64,000 nt of DNA from Dichomitus squalens LYAD-421 SS1 (GCF_000275845.1 NW_006766892.1:49800-113799), one strand, 5' to 3'; counted from the first letter of the stretch, positions 33,880 through 46,065 are shown. The notes: generated by a model from the letters alone, not told the origin. A program made the numbers and translations.

Positions 33880-35928
33880 GCGCGAATGCAAAGTCCAATC
33901 GGAAGCCCGGCAACATAGCTGCAAACGACGGCATATGAGGAAGAAAAAGGATCGTGAGGAGATGCTCATTACAGAACGGGGACTGAGCGTCGTCCTATTT
34001 CCGACCACAGTGAGAGACCCAGTGTTTGATGGGGTATCGGGCATCATCATGGCTGTCTGGATACGAAACGGGGAGGCCAGAGGGTCGCAACGTGTACGCC
34101 GTCATCGAACAGCGTCAATGCACTATATGATTTGAGTACGTGTCCGGTGAATCTGGTGCTACCGCTGGAACGCGAGCGCTTCCAAGGTTCCGCATGTTCA
34201 GTGTATGCGCGTGCAAAATCTCGCAAAGCAATGTAAGTAGCGTACATTGAAATTAGCTAATTCGGAACCCCGTACACGCTGCAGGATAGTGTTGGGGCGT
34301 GACGGGTCGAGCAGCCAAAGATGCAACGTACGTACAGTACCTCCCTCATGCCTACCACGTTTGCACGAGTGCGATAATAGCTTGAGAAAGCAGCGGGACG
34401 CATAGCGCCACACTCACGTTGACGGGCCACCATACAAACGATTGCCCAACAATGCGAGCGCTCATTCGACCTGCCAATACTGCTGGAACATCAGAACGGC
34501 CTGCATTGTCGTCCCGAGAATACCTCGCAGCGAATCATCGGAGCCAGAGTCGGAATGCGAGCAGCGGCAAGTACGAACGATAGGGGTAGAAGAAACGTCC
34601 AGAACACCACTGCTAAGGAAATGCCAATACAGCTTGCAATGCCATTCGGAATTAGACTAGACACACATCTAGTCAAGCAGAGGACCGTGGTCCGTGAAAA
34701 TGAAGTAAATCACGCCGACTTGCCTGGAAACGCGTGTATTGTCAACGGCTATCGTCTCTTGCTGCGATGCACCGTTGTCAGAGAGTTGCAGCCTGTGAAG
34801 AGGCATCATCGGCTGCCACGCTTGGAAGTTGAAACTGCCATAGCCGACGACTCGTTCGAGGTCAAAGGGCTGTAGCCGACTCGGAAACGGGACCAGTCTA
34901 GACAAAAGAGTCGTGGTTGGGGACCGGGCATCAAGCTCAAAGACAAATCCTCGATATGCCGTCCGAAGGTTAAAACACAGCATGTCTTGTACGATGACCA
35001 CGGACTCGAACGAGGGCATGTACAAGGACAGCGCCTGAAAGGGAAGAATGGACGGCACGTGGGAGATCACAACATTGCAAGCGCGTGGAAGACCTCGCCT
35101 CGCAGACGCATGGGAACATGGCGAGTGCGGTCATGAAAGTCACTCAGACTGTGGGAGAAAGCGAAAAGTACTGTACTTGAAGCCAAGAGCTCGTAGGGAC
35201 TATTGAGGTGGTGCAGCGTACGGAAGACGAAGGCCCGGATACGTCGAGGACAGGGTACTTGTGACGATGGTGTCGATAAACCGCAGCCCACAAGCCTTGT
35301 CTGAATTTTGGGTTAGAGCCCCCAACGGCCACAGAGGCCTATTGGTAGTGATCCCAGTCGCTGCGACGCTTGTATGTTTCATTGTCCGTCAGGTATACGA
35401 AGATCGCGAAACTCGAAGATGCAGCTGCAGATTGTACGTGAGAGCTTTGCAGACCGCTGTGAGAGGAAGATGGAGACGGCAAGGATGAGTGGTTTGGCTG
35501 ACGTGCTAGTTAGTCTCCGCCAGTGGCCGGGGAGCGGGGGCGCGGGCCTAAAGTAGAAGATCCGCGGGCCGAAAGGTAATAAGGGGAGTGATGGGAGCGG
35601 GGAGCGGACGATCTGGATCTGGATCTGGATCTGGCCGAGGGAAAGGTACCGAAGTGGACGGAAGCCAAAAGAGGCGCGACACGGCCATCAACGCGCGAAA
35701 GCAGTTGGCACAGGCAATCGCGACGTGACGGGGCTCTCCCAGCCAGAAGCCGTCACTAAGTATGAATAATCCTTCACGACCAAACATGACGCCTTCAATA
35801 AATCCACAACCGTCCATCGCCGTCTGTCAATCCATCGTCCTTTCTACTCCCTCATCTCCTCCCTCCCGGACGTCCCTCGAGAGTTTCCCCGTCTGAGCAA
35901 TTTCTGTGTTATTCCCCTGACTCTCTCC
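33880..35928. other. Intergenic, possible decayed membrane-protein gene on minus strand
   Basis: Minus-strand frames at 35291-35067, 35070-34669 and 34676-34491 include a hydrophobic stretch (CIGISLAVVFWTFLLPLSFV) and a possible intron join, but I recognise no family and could not build a full model. A (ATCTGG)4 repeat lies at 35611-35634. Nothing else seen. Confidence 0.35.
35611..35634. repeat. Simple repeat (ATCTGG)4
   Basis: Four head-to-tail hexamers upstream of the Ser/Pro-rich gene. Confidence 0.9.
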
Positions 35929-37059
35929 ATGGTCTCCGCTTGCGCCTCGACACCTGCCCATGTCTCCCCCGTGATGAATCCCGCAAGTCCAACCGCAGTC
36001 ACATTTCTCCACCAAGTGACGTCTGGCATGCACTCGCGTGCCTCCTCGCGTCCTTCTTCATCATCATCAAATTCGAGCTTCTTTGCCTACCCACCAAGTG
36101 CCAGCTCGTTGTATTCCTATTCATCAATGCAGCTCTCTCCTGTGCCATGCTATTCTTCGCCGACCTCACCTGCCATGACTCGCGTGCGTCCTCTACCAAC
36201 CCCTCCCGCGACCCCTCTTCAAATGCGTTCTCCACTTCCTCCTCGCCCGCTTCCGGAGCCACCACTTCAACGTAGGCAATCAGAGCATGCCTTCCGCTCG
36301 ACCCCCCTTCCGACACCACCTACCAGTGCTCGTACTCCTCCAGCCCAGTATTCGACATGTCCCCCTCCTGCTCTGCCTATTCCTCCACCAGAAGCTCCTA
36401 CATCTGCCCCTGTTCCTCAATCCGCCACCCCGGAACGTCCGTCGATACGGCTGGAAATCCCTATGGGATCTCCCTCGGAGCAACCCGTGTCGCCGCTGTC
36501 ACCCATCGTGTTCAGCATACCCGGTTCACGCGAGGTCAGGATGCGCCGCGAGCAAGAACTCGCACGTCGCATGAAGGATTCCGGTTTTCAGGAGGCGCGA
36601 TCTCCTACCGAGCCTCCCGACCATAAATCAGGCGCTAGTGAACTCACCTCGGGGCCGTCTCGTTCGCGCGTTTGCGCACAAGAACTCTCTCCTGCATACA
36701 CAGACTCGGACGACGAGCGGGACGTTGTACTGCTCTTGGAGCACGACTCGGACATGGAAGAGTGCCCAACGCGGAGCGCATCTCGCGCGGCGATGCTCGC
36801 GCTTTTCTCCGACGGGGACGACGAGTCGGACTCTGGGAGCGTACCGAAGTTATGGCAAGTCCCCGAGCACGAGCACGAGAGGCGGAACTCGTCGCATCTC
36901 CAGGCCCAAGTAGATGTCAAAGTCGAGGTCGTCACAAGGGAGGCGGTTGCGCGCACGAAGCGGCGGTTCAGCCGCAAGTGGATCCGCGAGCGCAGGGGCA
37001 AACGGTGGACTGAAGACGACTTCGGGGAGATCATCTCCCAGCTCCGCAAGCTGCGGTGA
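35929..37059 (+). CDS. Ser/Pro-rich protein with basic C-terminal motif, function unknown
   Basis: A single open frame of 376 residues without introns. The first 200 residues are very rich in Ser, Pro and Thr, with short Pro runs such as PLPTPPATP and PPPALPIPPP, and are probably disordered. Acidic patches follow (YTDSDDERD, SDGDDESDSGS). The C-terminus RRFSRKWIRERRGKRW plus DFGEIISQLRKLR is compact, basic and amphipathic, and is the most likely conserved part. No signal peptide or membrane span is seen. The codon pattern and length of the open frame support a real gene. I do not recognise the family; nuclear location is only suggested by the basic cluster. Confidence 0.65.
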   Translation: MVSACASTPAHVSPVMNPASPTAVTFLHQVTSGMHSRASSRPSSSSSNSSFFAYPPSASSLYSYSSMQLSPVPCYSSPTSPAMTRVRPLPTPPATPLQMRSPLPPRPLPEPPLQRRQSEHAFRSTPLPTPPTSARTPPAQYSTCPPPALPIPPPEAPTSAPVPQSATPERPSIRLEIPMGSPSEQPVSPLSPIVFSIPGSREVRMRREQELARRMKDSGFQEARSPTEPPDHKSGASELTSGPSRSRVCAQELSPAYTDSDDERDVVLLLEHDSDMEECPTRSASRAAMLALFSDGDDESDSGSVPKLWQVPEHEHERRNSSHLQAQVDVKVEVVTREAVARTKRRFSRKWIRERRGKRWTEDDFGEIISQLRKLR

Positions 37060-38219
37060 AGCTGTGATTTGCATACGCTGTGTTGGTGAGCTACGCTTTC
37101 TCTTATCTTCCCGTGTACCTGGCTGACGTGCTATGCTCTGCTGTCGTCATAAATCCTTCGCTGAGGGTATCAAGTGTACTGTACAATTGACCACATCCAA
37201 AATCGCATCGACGTCCCTCCTTACAATGTACATTATTTTCTCATCCTCATCCGCCCAGTCCTTGTACAACCCACTCCATCCACAGCTTAGACGCGATTGC
37301 ACGTACGCTCATGGGCCAGCCATCCTCTTAGACCTTACAATCGCTCTTGCAGTAATATTATTGTACGCTCAGAGAACCATTGACTTACACATCTTCCCAG
37401 GAATGTGCCCGCAGGCCGGGCGGCGTGGCGTAGTCGTGTGACCTGTGTCTATAGTACTGTACTCCACCACAATTCACGGTCACATCTTGCGGCACCTTTG
37501 CGCACTACGTAATTGCCTAGATGGTGCTTTCGACTCGGATGATGCCCAAGCACGGCAAGGGCGACGGCACAGCTAGTAGCGTGCCTGCCAGGATTGTCGG
37601 GGCCGCAATCGGTGGCGTTTCAGCCTATTGCGTTCGGCCGCCATGGTACCTGGCTGCGGGGGAAAGGGGGTCTAGCTCTTTTCGACTTCGGGCCTCTGCC
37701 GCGGCGTATGTAGCCGTTCTGCGAGTCCGACAGGGACGTCAGCTGGGGAGCGAAGGCTATGCGTCTTGCGACATTTTTCCTGGCACTGAACCGGTCCGCG
37801 TGCGGGTGTGTTCCCCGGTTGTCACTTGTTCGTCTCGTCCCTTCCCACAGCCTGAAAAGACTGCCCGATGGCCCGCCAAAAGCGTTACGTGAAGACCGAC
37901 GCGGCCATGATCATCAGTCAATTTACGACGCGTCGAACAGCCGAACACGCCAGGCCTGCTCTGCTATTAGTGAATTATGTATGTGTACAGATGAGACTGC
38001 AGCGGTACTTACGTACGTGCTGATGCTGATGTCGGCAGGATCGTTGCTCAAACAATCTAATTGACTTGCCAAGAGGCCTTTCGCTTTCTGCGGACGTCGC
38101 CGGAATGCAGCCGCCGCGGACGTCACGTGCTGAGAAGACGGGTGCATTCCGAGTACGCACACCTCCGCGAACGCGTCCGCAACCAAGTACTCCCAGCCCC
38201 GGCACCTTCCAAACCTGCG
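37060..38219. other. Intergenic, no recognised gene
   Basis: Frames at 37521-37892 and elsewhere lack motifs. Nothing seen beyond presumed promoter of the next gene. Confidence 0.4.
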
Positions 38220-38726
38220 ATGTCATCCTCCGTAGATCTGAGCGTGATCCCCCTCGCTTACCGACTATTCTTCCTGTACATCGAGCCCCTCTCCGCGATC
38301 GTAGGGGCCATCTATGCTGGCGGGCTCCCCGCGCAGTACCTGGCCTACCTCACGTCCTCTCCCACCGCCGCAGCGCTTACCCGCATAGCGACCCCGCACA
38401 CCGCGACGCTTATCTCGCTCTATCAGCTCTCCAACCTCTACCTGCTCTTCGCACTCAACGAGCACTTCGTCCTGAAGTCGACCTCGTCGGTCCGCACATG
38501 GCGGGCACTGCTCTTTGGGCTGCTTACAGCGGACTTTGGGCACCTCGCGACGATGATCCCGTTGGCGCAGGAGAAGGGGTGGGCAGAGGTCTTTCTGAGA
38601 TTCTGGGCGTGGAACGCGATGGAATGGGGGAGTGTCGGGTTCGTATATGCGGGCGCGTCGATGAGAACGTCGTTCCTGCTTGGACTTGGATTTGGCAAGG
38701 GCGCCAAGCTCTCCAAGAAGGACTGA
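38220..38726 (+). CDS. Small fungal multi-pass membrane protein (DUF7704-like)
   Basis: An uninterrupted 168-residue protein starting MSSSVDLSVIPLAYRLFFLYIEP. Four hydrophobic segments are visible: around YRLFFLYIEPLSAIVGAIYAG, TATLISLYQLSNLYLLFALNE, WRALLFGLLTADFGHLATMIP and FLRFWAWNAMEWGSVGFVY. Conserved-looking motifs are NLYLLFALNE, DFGHL and WNAxEWGxxGFVYxGASMR, which recall a family of uncharacterised fungal membrane proteins that I believe is called DUF7704. The frame stays open 53 codons upstream, but the ATG at 38220 places YRLFFLYIEP near the N-terminus as in relatives. The tail GKGAKLSKKD ends in a lysine pair that could act in ER retention (inference). Function unknown. Confidence 0.75.
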   Translation: MSSSVDLSVIPLAYRLFFLYIEPLSAIVGAIYAGGLPAQYLAYLTSSPTAAALTRIATPHTATLISLYQLSNLYLLFALNEHFVLKSTSSVRTWRALLFGLLTADFGHLATMIPLAQEKGWAEVFLRFWAWNAMEWGSVGFVYAGASMRTSFLLGLGFGKGAKLSKKD

Positions 38727-40029
38727 GCGAGTCTGTACTTGGACTTCCGAACCTTGGTGAATGTACTGGTATGTCCTCGTTATCCCTCAACGAGGCACCA
38801 TGATCTTGCTCAACCGTTCATATGTTCCAGCCATGTCTGTACGCTCGCATTTGTACCATAGCTTTCCTATACGACGTTATGCTGCACACTTCCGACGTCC
38901 CTGATTCCCTTGTGCTGGTCTGGCGAGCATTCGACGCCCCCGCGTGACCCAACGCTTATCTGACGCTTCCCCATCTTGCGAGGTCGGTTGCGTTGAAGTG
39001 CGTCCTCGTCATCGTGAGTCACAAGAGACGATGTTGGGGCGCGAAGATTTAAAGAAGCGAGGGTTCGAGTACCAGGACGTCCCTCGGAGATAGCCCGAGA
39101 CGGTCGACTGCGATCTATGTTTCGATGCTGTGAAAGTAGGGAGGCGGACCGATTTCGCCTGACTCCCCTTGTATCCATACCAGGAGTGAAGGTGTTCTAG
39201 CTCTTATGGACCCCACTGCGCTTCTTCAACGATCAATAGGGTTTGTTTGGACCGATTTGAACAAAGGAACCTGGGACCGCAGCGACAACGGCTCCTCACC
39301 GCTCCAGGGGTTCGGAGTCGCCAGTGACGGTGCTTCGAAATTTCGAATCTGGTATCAGTCAATATCGCTCGTTCATGATGTCTTGGCCTCTTCTGGCCTT
39401 GATCGCGGCGACAACCCCGGACACGTTCTCCCTTGGCGGGAATCTCTTCCTCGTCATCAGCTGGTGCCTGCTTGCTATGATGCAGGGAAGTATGCACTCA
39501 CCAACTTCAAGCAAAGTGCGCCAGGACATCCCGCGAGGAAAAAGGGCGCGGCATACCGAGTTGTTCCACGAGTCTGGGGTTTGTGGCACGAGCTCGGGCG
39601 ATATGTCCATACTGATATCGTTCGGATGTGTGCGAGTCTCTGCTCGCCCGCGTAGCGAGTCACACCAGTAGACTTTGATTGTCATACGAACATCAGTTCC
39701 TCTGGAAAAGCTTCGAAACGAGGGTGCAAATGCATCAATTGAGATGACTGTGGCCGTAGAGGACAGGTACTTGGTTTGTCCTGTTGGGTGTCTGGGGATT
39801 ATGTCAGCCTTTGGTGACAGAGGAGGATAGGTTTGTTGAGTCGTAATACCTCCCTCGGGCGGGATGCTATGGAATCCTCGGCTAAAGCATAACAATAAGT
39901 TCTCAAGCCGCATTGAAGTTCAGACTCGATGTGGGTGACAGACGCGCTTGTCACGCCTTGCCCACCGACGACGGCCTCACGCTCTTGCAGAGACTAGTGT
40001 CAGCTCTTCACATCGACTAGTTTGCATGC
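38727..40029. other. Intergenic; one unassigned minus-strand ORF
   Basis: A 184-codon minus frame at 39359-39913 lacks any recognised domain and sits 116 bp from the apn1 start in divergent orientation. It could be a lineage-specific gene or chance. No repeat or RNA seen. Confidence 0.3.
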
Positions 40030-42008
40030 ATGGCTCTCAGGAGGAGCACGAGGGTCGCCACCTCCACTGTTACTTCTGCGGCAACATCGCAAGTAACTCG
40101 CGTCATGACCACCGTTGCTAGCTCTCATACTCGCGCTACCTCCTCCTTGAGTTCTCTATCTTCCGACTCCGATGAAAATACCCGACCTGCGAAACGCGCT
40201 AAGCTTGGAGCACGACAAGAATTGGAACCCGAACAAAATGACGAAGTTGAACCAAAGACGAAGAAGCGTGCAGGGAGAAAGAAGGGCCCGCCGTCAGAAC
40301 TCAAGCCCGAAGACTTCATGCCAAGGGCAGTGAATCCCTGGAAGATAGGCCCGCATGTCTCTTCGGCAGGTGGAATAGAGAATAGCATCATTAACGCTGC
40401 CGCGGTTGGGTACGTTCGGCTGATTCATCCCAAACACCACGCACATGTATCTCATACATACGCAGTGCGAACGCGTTCGCGATCTTTCTCAAGTCCCAGA
40501 GGAAATGGCAGTCAAACCCCCTCAAGGAGGAATCTATTGCGAAGTTCAAGACGCGCATGAAGGCATTCGGATACTCTCCGTCCCATATCCTGCCTCACGG
40601 GAGCTACCTCGTGAACCTTGGCAACCCAGACAAGTGAGTCTGTTGAGGTGTCAGTCGTGCCCGCCTTCTGCGCCGCGGAATACATCCCTAATGGGAATGT
40701 CTACAGAGAAAAGAGGGACAAGTCTTACGAGTGTTTTCTGGACGACCTCAAACGGTGCGAAGAGTTGGGGTTGCTGTTGTATAACTTCCAGTGAGTTCGT
40801 GCCTGCTCCATTCGCTGGCCTGCCTGGGTCCTGATGGTTTCTAGCCCGGGCTCAACGGTCGGCGTCGCTACACTAGAGGAATCTCAAGCCCTCATCGCCG
40901 AGTGCATCAATCGCGCTCATAAGGAAACAGAGCGCGTTGTTGTCGTACTAGAGAACATGGTACGCCATTGTGTGAATGTAGCTTGATTCACTCACCTACT
41001 TCACTGTCAATTACTTAGGCTGGTGCAGGCAACGTGATAGGAGGCCAATTCTCAGACTTAGGTGGTATTATCAAACACGTTGAAGAAAGGACTCGAGTCG
41101 GCGTCTGTCTGGATACTTGTATGCGTACTTGTCGTCGAAGTCTTATACTTACTCAACCCCTTCTGCAGGCCACATGTATGCGGCAGTATGTATATCCCAT
41201 CCATCATGGAAACTCCATAGACTAATGCGGCGCAGGGATATGATATGACGACGAAAGAGGGATGGGAGTAAGTCTCCTAGTATATTCCTCTATGATACTA
41301 CGACTGACCATCTACCGAAGCGCGACTAGTACGTGCCTATTACGATGCCTTTGCTTTTACACTCGTCTCAGTCGCGCATACACCCATCCCAGTGGACGAC
41401 TTCGACAGCGAAGTCGGCCTGTCCTTCCTCCGCGGCATGCACATCAACGACTCCAAAGGCGCGCTAGGGAGCAAGAGAGACCGGCACGAGAACATCGGCC
41501 TGTATGCGCATCTTCATTTTCCGCCTCGTCCCGACATGGATGCTGACTTCAATCGATCGGCTACAGGGGACATCTTGGCCTGCAGACATTCGCGCACGTC
41601 CTCTCGGACCCGCGCACGCGCGACATCCCGCTCATCCTGGAGACGCCTGCATACGACGTCCCTGCGTCCTCTGGGGCGGCGAGGGATAGGCTTGCGAAGG
41701 AGGGAATGGGAGTATGGCGCACGGAGGTGTCAGTGCTAAACCGCCTCTCGGGGCGCCTCGGACATGTTGATGGTGCGGATACGGCGGCAGGTGAGGGGGA
41801 GATCAAAGATAGCGAGTTCGACGCTTGGAGGGAGGAGATCCGGGATGCTGTAAGGGTAGCGAGTGCGTTGAAGGATGCCAAGGGGAAGAAAGAGAAAGGG
41901 AAGGATGAGAAGGGTAAGCAGAAAGGAAAGCGGAATAGGGGCGAAGAGGATCAGGAGGATGAAGATGATGGCGTTGATTGTGAGGATCACTGGGTATCGG
42001 GCCCATGA
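40030..42008 (+). CDS. apn1: AP endonuclease of the endonuclease IV family
   Basis: Spliced plus-strand gene from ATG 40030 to TGA 42008. A Lys/Arg-rich N-terminal extension (KRAKLG, KTKKRAGRKKG) probably targets the nucleus. The EndoIV core begins NPWKIGPHVSSAGGIENS. Zinc-site residues are visible in order: His in LPHGSYLVNLG, His in YNFHPGS, Glu in VVVLENMAGAG, Asp and His in CLDTCHMYAAGYD, His and Asp in LRGMHINDSK, Asp-His in DRHENIGLGHLG, Glu in LILETPAYD. The tail is rich in Lys and Glu. The enzyme incises abasic sites and trims 3' blocks in base excision repair. Two tiny exons (17 nt at 41169-41185 and 8 nt at 41321-41328) are required to keep the conserved sequence. Identification is firm. 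Confidence 0.93.
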
Positions 42009-42881
42009 TGTGAGTTCATTCAAGTACCCGAACATATTATGGCTGACTTTCCCGTCTTCTGCCCTGCAGACTTTCACTAGCATATCGATATCCTGATCAC
42101 GCTCTATCCCTGCGCAGGTGGAGGGAGCACGGGTGTATATATATTTGACCGAAGATCCGTACATCCAGAGACCTTGGTGTGCTTGCCTTGGGGCATATAG
42201 TCTGCTAATCGCGCATCTTCCCCCTCATTGACAGAAGAGCTCTAGAATACGTCCATCCGATCGCCGTGCATTAAGGGCACGGGCACTGGAAGCACGGACT
42301 ATTCGACAAATTGGATCACAGTCTCCTTGGAATTCAGTAACAACTCAAGTGCATGGCTTTGATTTGTGGCCCGTGCTCGCCCTTCGTGAGTGCATGTAGG
42401 GAACTCTGTGGTGAACTCCGAACTAGAAGAGCATGCGACATTGCAGCGTCATCACTTCTCTGATTCATGCGCTATGGCCCTCTCTATGACCGCAATGACA
42501 GATCTTTGCTCAGCGAGGGCGGACTGCCTCCGGCAACACTGACATCGGATCTACTTGCCCATATAGATGCATTGAGATACCTTCCACGACAATCACGGAC
42601 GTGGGTGTCATCGCTTTTTCTCTATAGCCATGCACGTTCGAGTGCTGACTAGAGTGTTGATTTCAGGCTTTCAGACTGTCCCTGTCTAGCGTTTTAGCGG
42701 ATAGTGCATCTGCCACCTGAGGCATGCATCTTACGCCCTTGACCACAACTCTGCCCGCTATTCAAGGCACTCTAAGAGACGGCGGGTCGTACCTTGCCTT
42801 GGTGCCTTGGTCTATTATCCTCTCTCTGTCTGTTCCTGGTTCACTAGCGCGCAGAAGCCATGCACATTGCTTCCCCACCTG
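42009..42881. other. Intergenic, no recognised gene
   Basis: No coding motif recognised between apn1 and the WSC gene promoter. Confidence 0.4.
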
Positions 42882-42890
42882 CATAAAAGC
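42882..42890 (+). promoter_or_regulatory. TATA-like box of the WSC gene
   Basis: GCATAAAAG lies about 70-77 bp upstream of the ATG at 42959, the same core and spacing as in glyoxal oxidase copy 1. It argues that 42959 is the true start. Confidence 0.5.
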
Positions 42891-42958
42891 TCGTCAACCG
42901 GCGGAACGACGAGACGACTAAAGCCCTACCCTTGATCTTCCTAGAGCCCGATTTCAAC

Positions 42959-43709
42959 ATGGTACTCCCTCTCGCTACCCGCGCATCTACGTTCAACCCT
43001 CCCACAATCCCTCTCAATTGGTCTACCGTATATGCATGCGCAGTCGACGTCCCATCCCGAGTAATCGCGGACGATGTCACTACCCAATACACCGACAACA
43101 CACCTGCGTCGTGCATCGAGCGCTGCGATGCTGACAACTCCGTATACGCCGGCGTCGAGTTCAGCAACGAATGCCATTGCGGCACGGGCCTAGTCGGCAC
43201 GCCGACTGCTGCCCCAACCACCGACTGCAATATGGCCTGCACAGGAGACGAGACTCTATCCTGCGGGGGATCTTTCCGCATCCAGGTACACACCATGTCA
43301 TCCTCGCATCGTGATGAGCGGCGTTCACTGATATCGCCCGCCACGCGTCATGGCTCGACAGATCTACAAGTCACCTGCTCTCGCTCCGGGCTCGTGGACG
43401 GGGCTAGGGTGCTTCGTAGACACGCCCACTACACCTGCATTTGGTCCGCCTGTCGTGCATACGACGTTTGCATCGAATCTGGACTTCGTTGACCAATGTA
43501 TCGACTACTGTCAGCATGTCGGATACCCGTTCGCAGGCGTTGAAGACGCAAGCGACTGCCAGTGTAGCTTCGGGTTCGCCGGCGGAGTCGTGAGCGCGCC
43601 AATAACCGACTGCAATTCGACCTGTCCACTCCCTCCGGGGGAGGGGAGGGAGTTCTGTGGCGGCGTGCAGAGGCTGGATGTATTCCAATATGACTGGCCG
43701 GGGTTCTGA
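42959..43709 (+). CDS. Protein with two WSC domains
   Basis: Two exons (42959-43285, 43362-43709) give 224 residues. Each half is one WSC module. The first runs from NWSTVYACAVDVPSR through CIERCDADNSVYAGVEF, ECHCGTGL and CNMACTGDETLSCGGS; the second from GSWTGLGCFVDTPTTP through CIDYCQHVGYPFAGVED, DCQCSFGF and CNSTCPLPPGEGREFCGG. The eight-cysteine pattern is visible in each. WSC modules bind cell-wall or other glycans, and they also occur fused to some fungal copper radical oxidases. No clear signal peptide precedes the first module, although a TATA-like box supports the start at 42959, so location is uncertain. The free-standing domain pair near oxidase genes may be coincidence. Confidence 0.85.
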
Positions 43710-43796
43710 AGACAGATCGGAGATATATTGTACATTACATCGGGGGACCAAACATACACTGTGTAAAGCTCAGACTACTCGTGTATCACTTCGCAT

Positions 43797-45228
43797 TCAG
43801 TTCTTGCGAGGAGGCTTAATGGCAGCTAAGAGAGGCTGTGTGTCGACCTTTGCAAACATGAAATGGCGCCGCGGCACTTGGCCATATTCGCCCTGTCGTC
43901 AGAGTGAAAAGTCAGTTATCGATCCTTGCTGGACGTCATAGAGAGTATACTGACGATCACGTTCACGGGATAGCCCTGTTGGAACGGAGAAGCATCGTCG
44001 ATCAACTTGAAATGCTCCTCCGTCAAGTGAATGTTGAGCGCCTCTACGTTCGCCTCCAGCTGCTCGACCTTGCGTCCGCCAATAATCGGGAAGATGAAGG
44101 GAGCCTTCTGCATCACATACGCGATTGCGACAGCTGTAATACTCTTCGCACCCACTTCCTTCGCGATGCGCTCTAGGACCTGGCACACAGCGCGCTCCTC
44201 GTGTGTGCGCTTCCACTTCTGGCCCGGGAGGATTTGACGACCTAGCTCGCCGGAGTGGAGACGGCGCTCCTCCTCCTCGTCGGTGCGGATGTGTCCCGCG
44301 GCGAGTACGCCGTAGGGCGCCAGCGCGATACCTTCGTGGCGGCACATGGGCAGAATGTCGCGCTCGGTGTCGCGCTCGAGGACGGACCATTTGACTTGGT
44401 AGATGACGAAGGGCGTCTTGCCATTGTAGCGGGCGTACTCGTTGGCCTTCAAGACCAGCCAAGCGGGCATGTTCGAGACACCCTATGAAAAACGTGCAAG
44501 GCGGCGGTCAGTTGTTGCGTCCATCACGTAGGCGGATAAATTAGACATACAAGATAGAGAACCTTGCCGGAAACAACGAGGTTGTGAAGGGCGTCCATTA
44601 TTTCTTCGACGCTAGTGTGATTATCCCAATTGTGACAATAGAAGATATCGATATACGTCGTGCGAAGCTTTTTCAAGCTAGCCTCGACCGAGAGTGCGAG
44701 AGACTTGACGCTATTGCCCATATAGTTGGCTCGGACCTTCCTCTCAACAGAGCCGTCGTCCCAGTGTTGGGAATACTATGGTTGAGTGAGGTAGAGGCGA
44801 GTGATAGGTGTTAGCGAGGAAATTCGCCTCTTATGACGATAGGGGAGAATTTCGAACCTTCGTAGCGATCACCAGTTGGTCGCGGATGCCGCGCGACTCG
44901 GCCCACTCTCCGATGAACTCCTCGGAGCTGCCATCTTGGCTGTACACAGAAGTATATGATGAGTATCAGTATATTCTCAATATACCCATCGTGCTTACTA
45001 GTAATTGGCAGTGTCGATGAAGTTACCACCAGCGGCGAAGTATGCATCGAGGAGACGGAAGGAGGATTCCTTATCCATCGCGCCCATACCGTGGGCAGCC
45101 CATTTGTCTCCGATGCTCAAGCCACCAAGGCAAAGGGGGGAGACGAGGATCGATGCACGCGGAGCAAGGTAGCGGTAGTAGCCCAAGCGAGTGAGAGGTT
45201 CTGGGTTGACAGGAGCGAAAAGAGACAT
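43797..45228 (-). CDS. Aryl-alcohol dehydrogenase-type aldo-keto reductase, copy 1
   Basis: Minus-strand exons run from ATG 45228 to TGA 43797. Family blocks: [117 protein letters not shown] and [19 protein letters not shown]. The catalytic tetrad is visible: Asp and Tyr in DTANYY, Lys in IATK, His in FYCHNW. These NADPH enzymes reduce benzaldehydes such as veratraldehyde to alcohols in the cytosol of white-rot fungi. The last exon encodes [16 protein letters not shown] and ends KPPRKN. A close tandem copy lies about 840 bp upstream. Exact substrate is inferred from the family. Confidence 0.9.
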
Positions 45229-46065
45229 TGTCGGTTGTTTGAATTAACGATGAGTTCAGTTGAGAAGGCTGAGTCGCAGAGGTAATGTTATGCCGACTGG
45301 TGCTTCAGACACCCCCCTCTTATATCAATCGCAGACCCAGGTCCGAGCACTTGAAGAGCTGTCGATGTAATCTTGGCATTCGGAGGACCTGTGGTGCTGC
45401 CGACTATTCTTAGCTTTCATACCTACGAGTGTTGGCTAGCTGCGTACCTTGGCATTGCGATATGCTGTTATGATATCGCTACTTGGGTAGCGGTCTGCAG
45501 CAGTGTTGGGCGCTTTGCACTCGGAGGAGAAGGAGGCGCACAGTATTAGTCTGGCAATCCTTGCTTGGCGGGCGCTCCGGAGGTCCTCGTGGCGCTGCCA
45601 TCTATTCTTGGGGACTCACGACTCCGAGTACGCGTTTGCCACCGGCGCAAGGGCCTATGACTATATTCTCTCAGCTCATCTTGAGCTGCAATGTCATATA
45701 TGTATGTCATATTTGACAGTAGCGTCAAAGCTTGTGCACGTCGAACGGACAACTTGACAGGCTAGAATGCATGCGACCACAGGCTTCTTTGCTGCAACTA
45801 GTACTACAAGCATCGAGTGTGCTATAGTGCTATGGTAAGAGACGACACCAGTCGGCGCGCGGATGAGTAACGACCTCGTGTTTTCAACTGGTAAGTTCCA
45901 CAACCTGAAGGGAAGCTTGATAACTAAGAATAGCCACTGCGTAACGGGCAGCATCAGGAGAACTCAATCAATATGGCAGATTTTCAGGAGCGAAATCTCG
46001 GACAAAGCTAATGTATTTGAGGATCTTATGGGTGTGCATTCGACGTCCATCAGATTGCCTTTGGT
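45229..46065. other. Intergenic between the two aldo-keto reductase genes
   Basis: No gene recognised. Holds the upstream region of copy 1 and the 3' flank of copy 2. Confidence 0.4.

Noticed and set aside
39060..39080. GGTTCGAGTACC-like tRNA B box
   Set aside because: No matching A box or acceptor stem can be folded around it.
39359..39913. 184-codon minus frame upstream of apn1
   Set aside because: No recognised motif, odd composition and no splice or promoter support; left as unassigned.
40030..42008. apn1 as broken because of many short frames
   Set aside because: Introns of 50-65 bp, including two around tiny exons, restore the full endonuclease IV sequence with all metal ligands.
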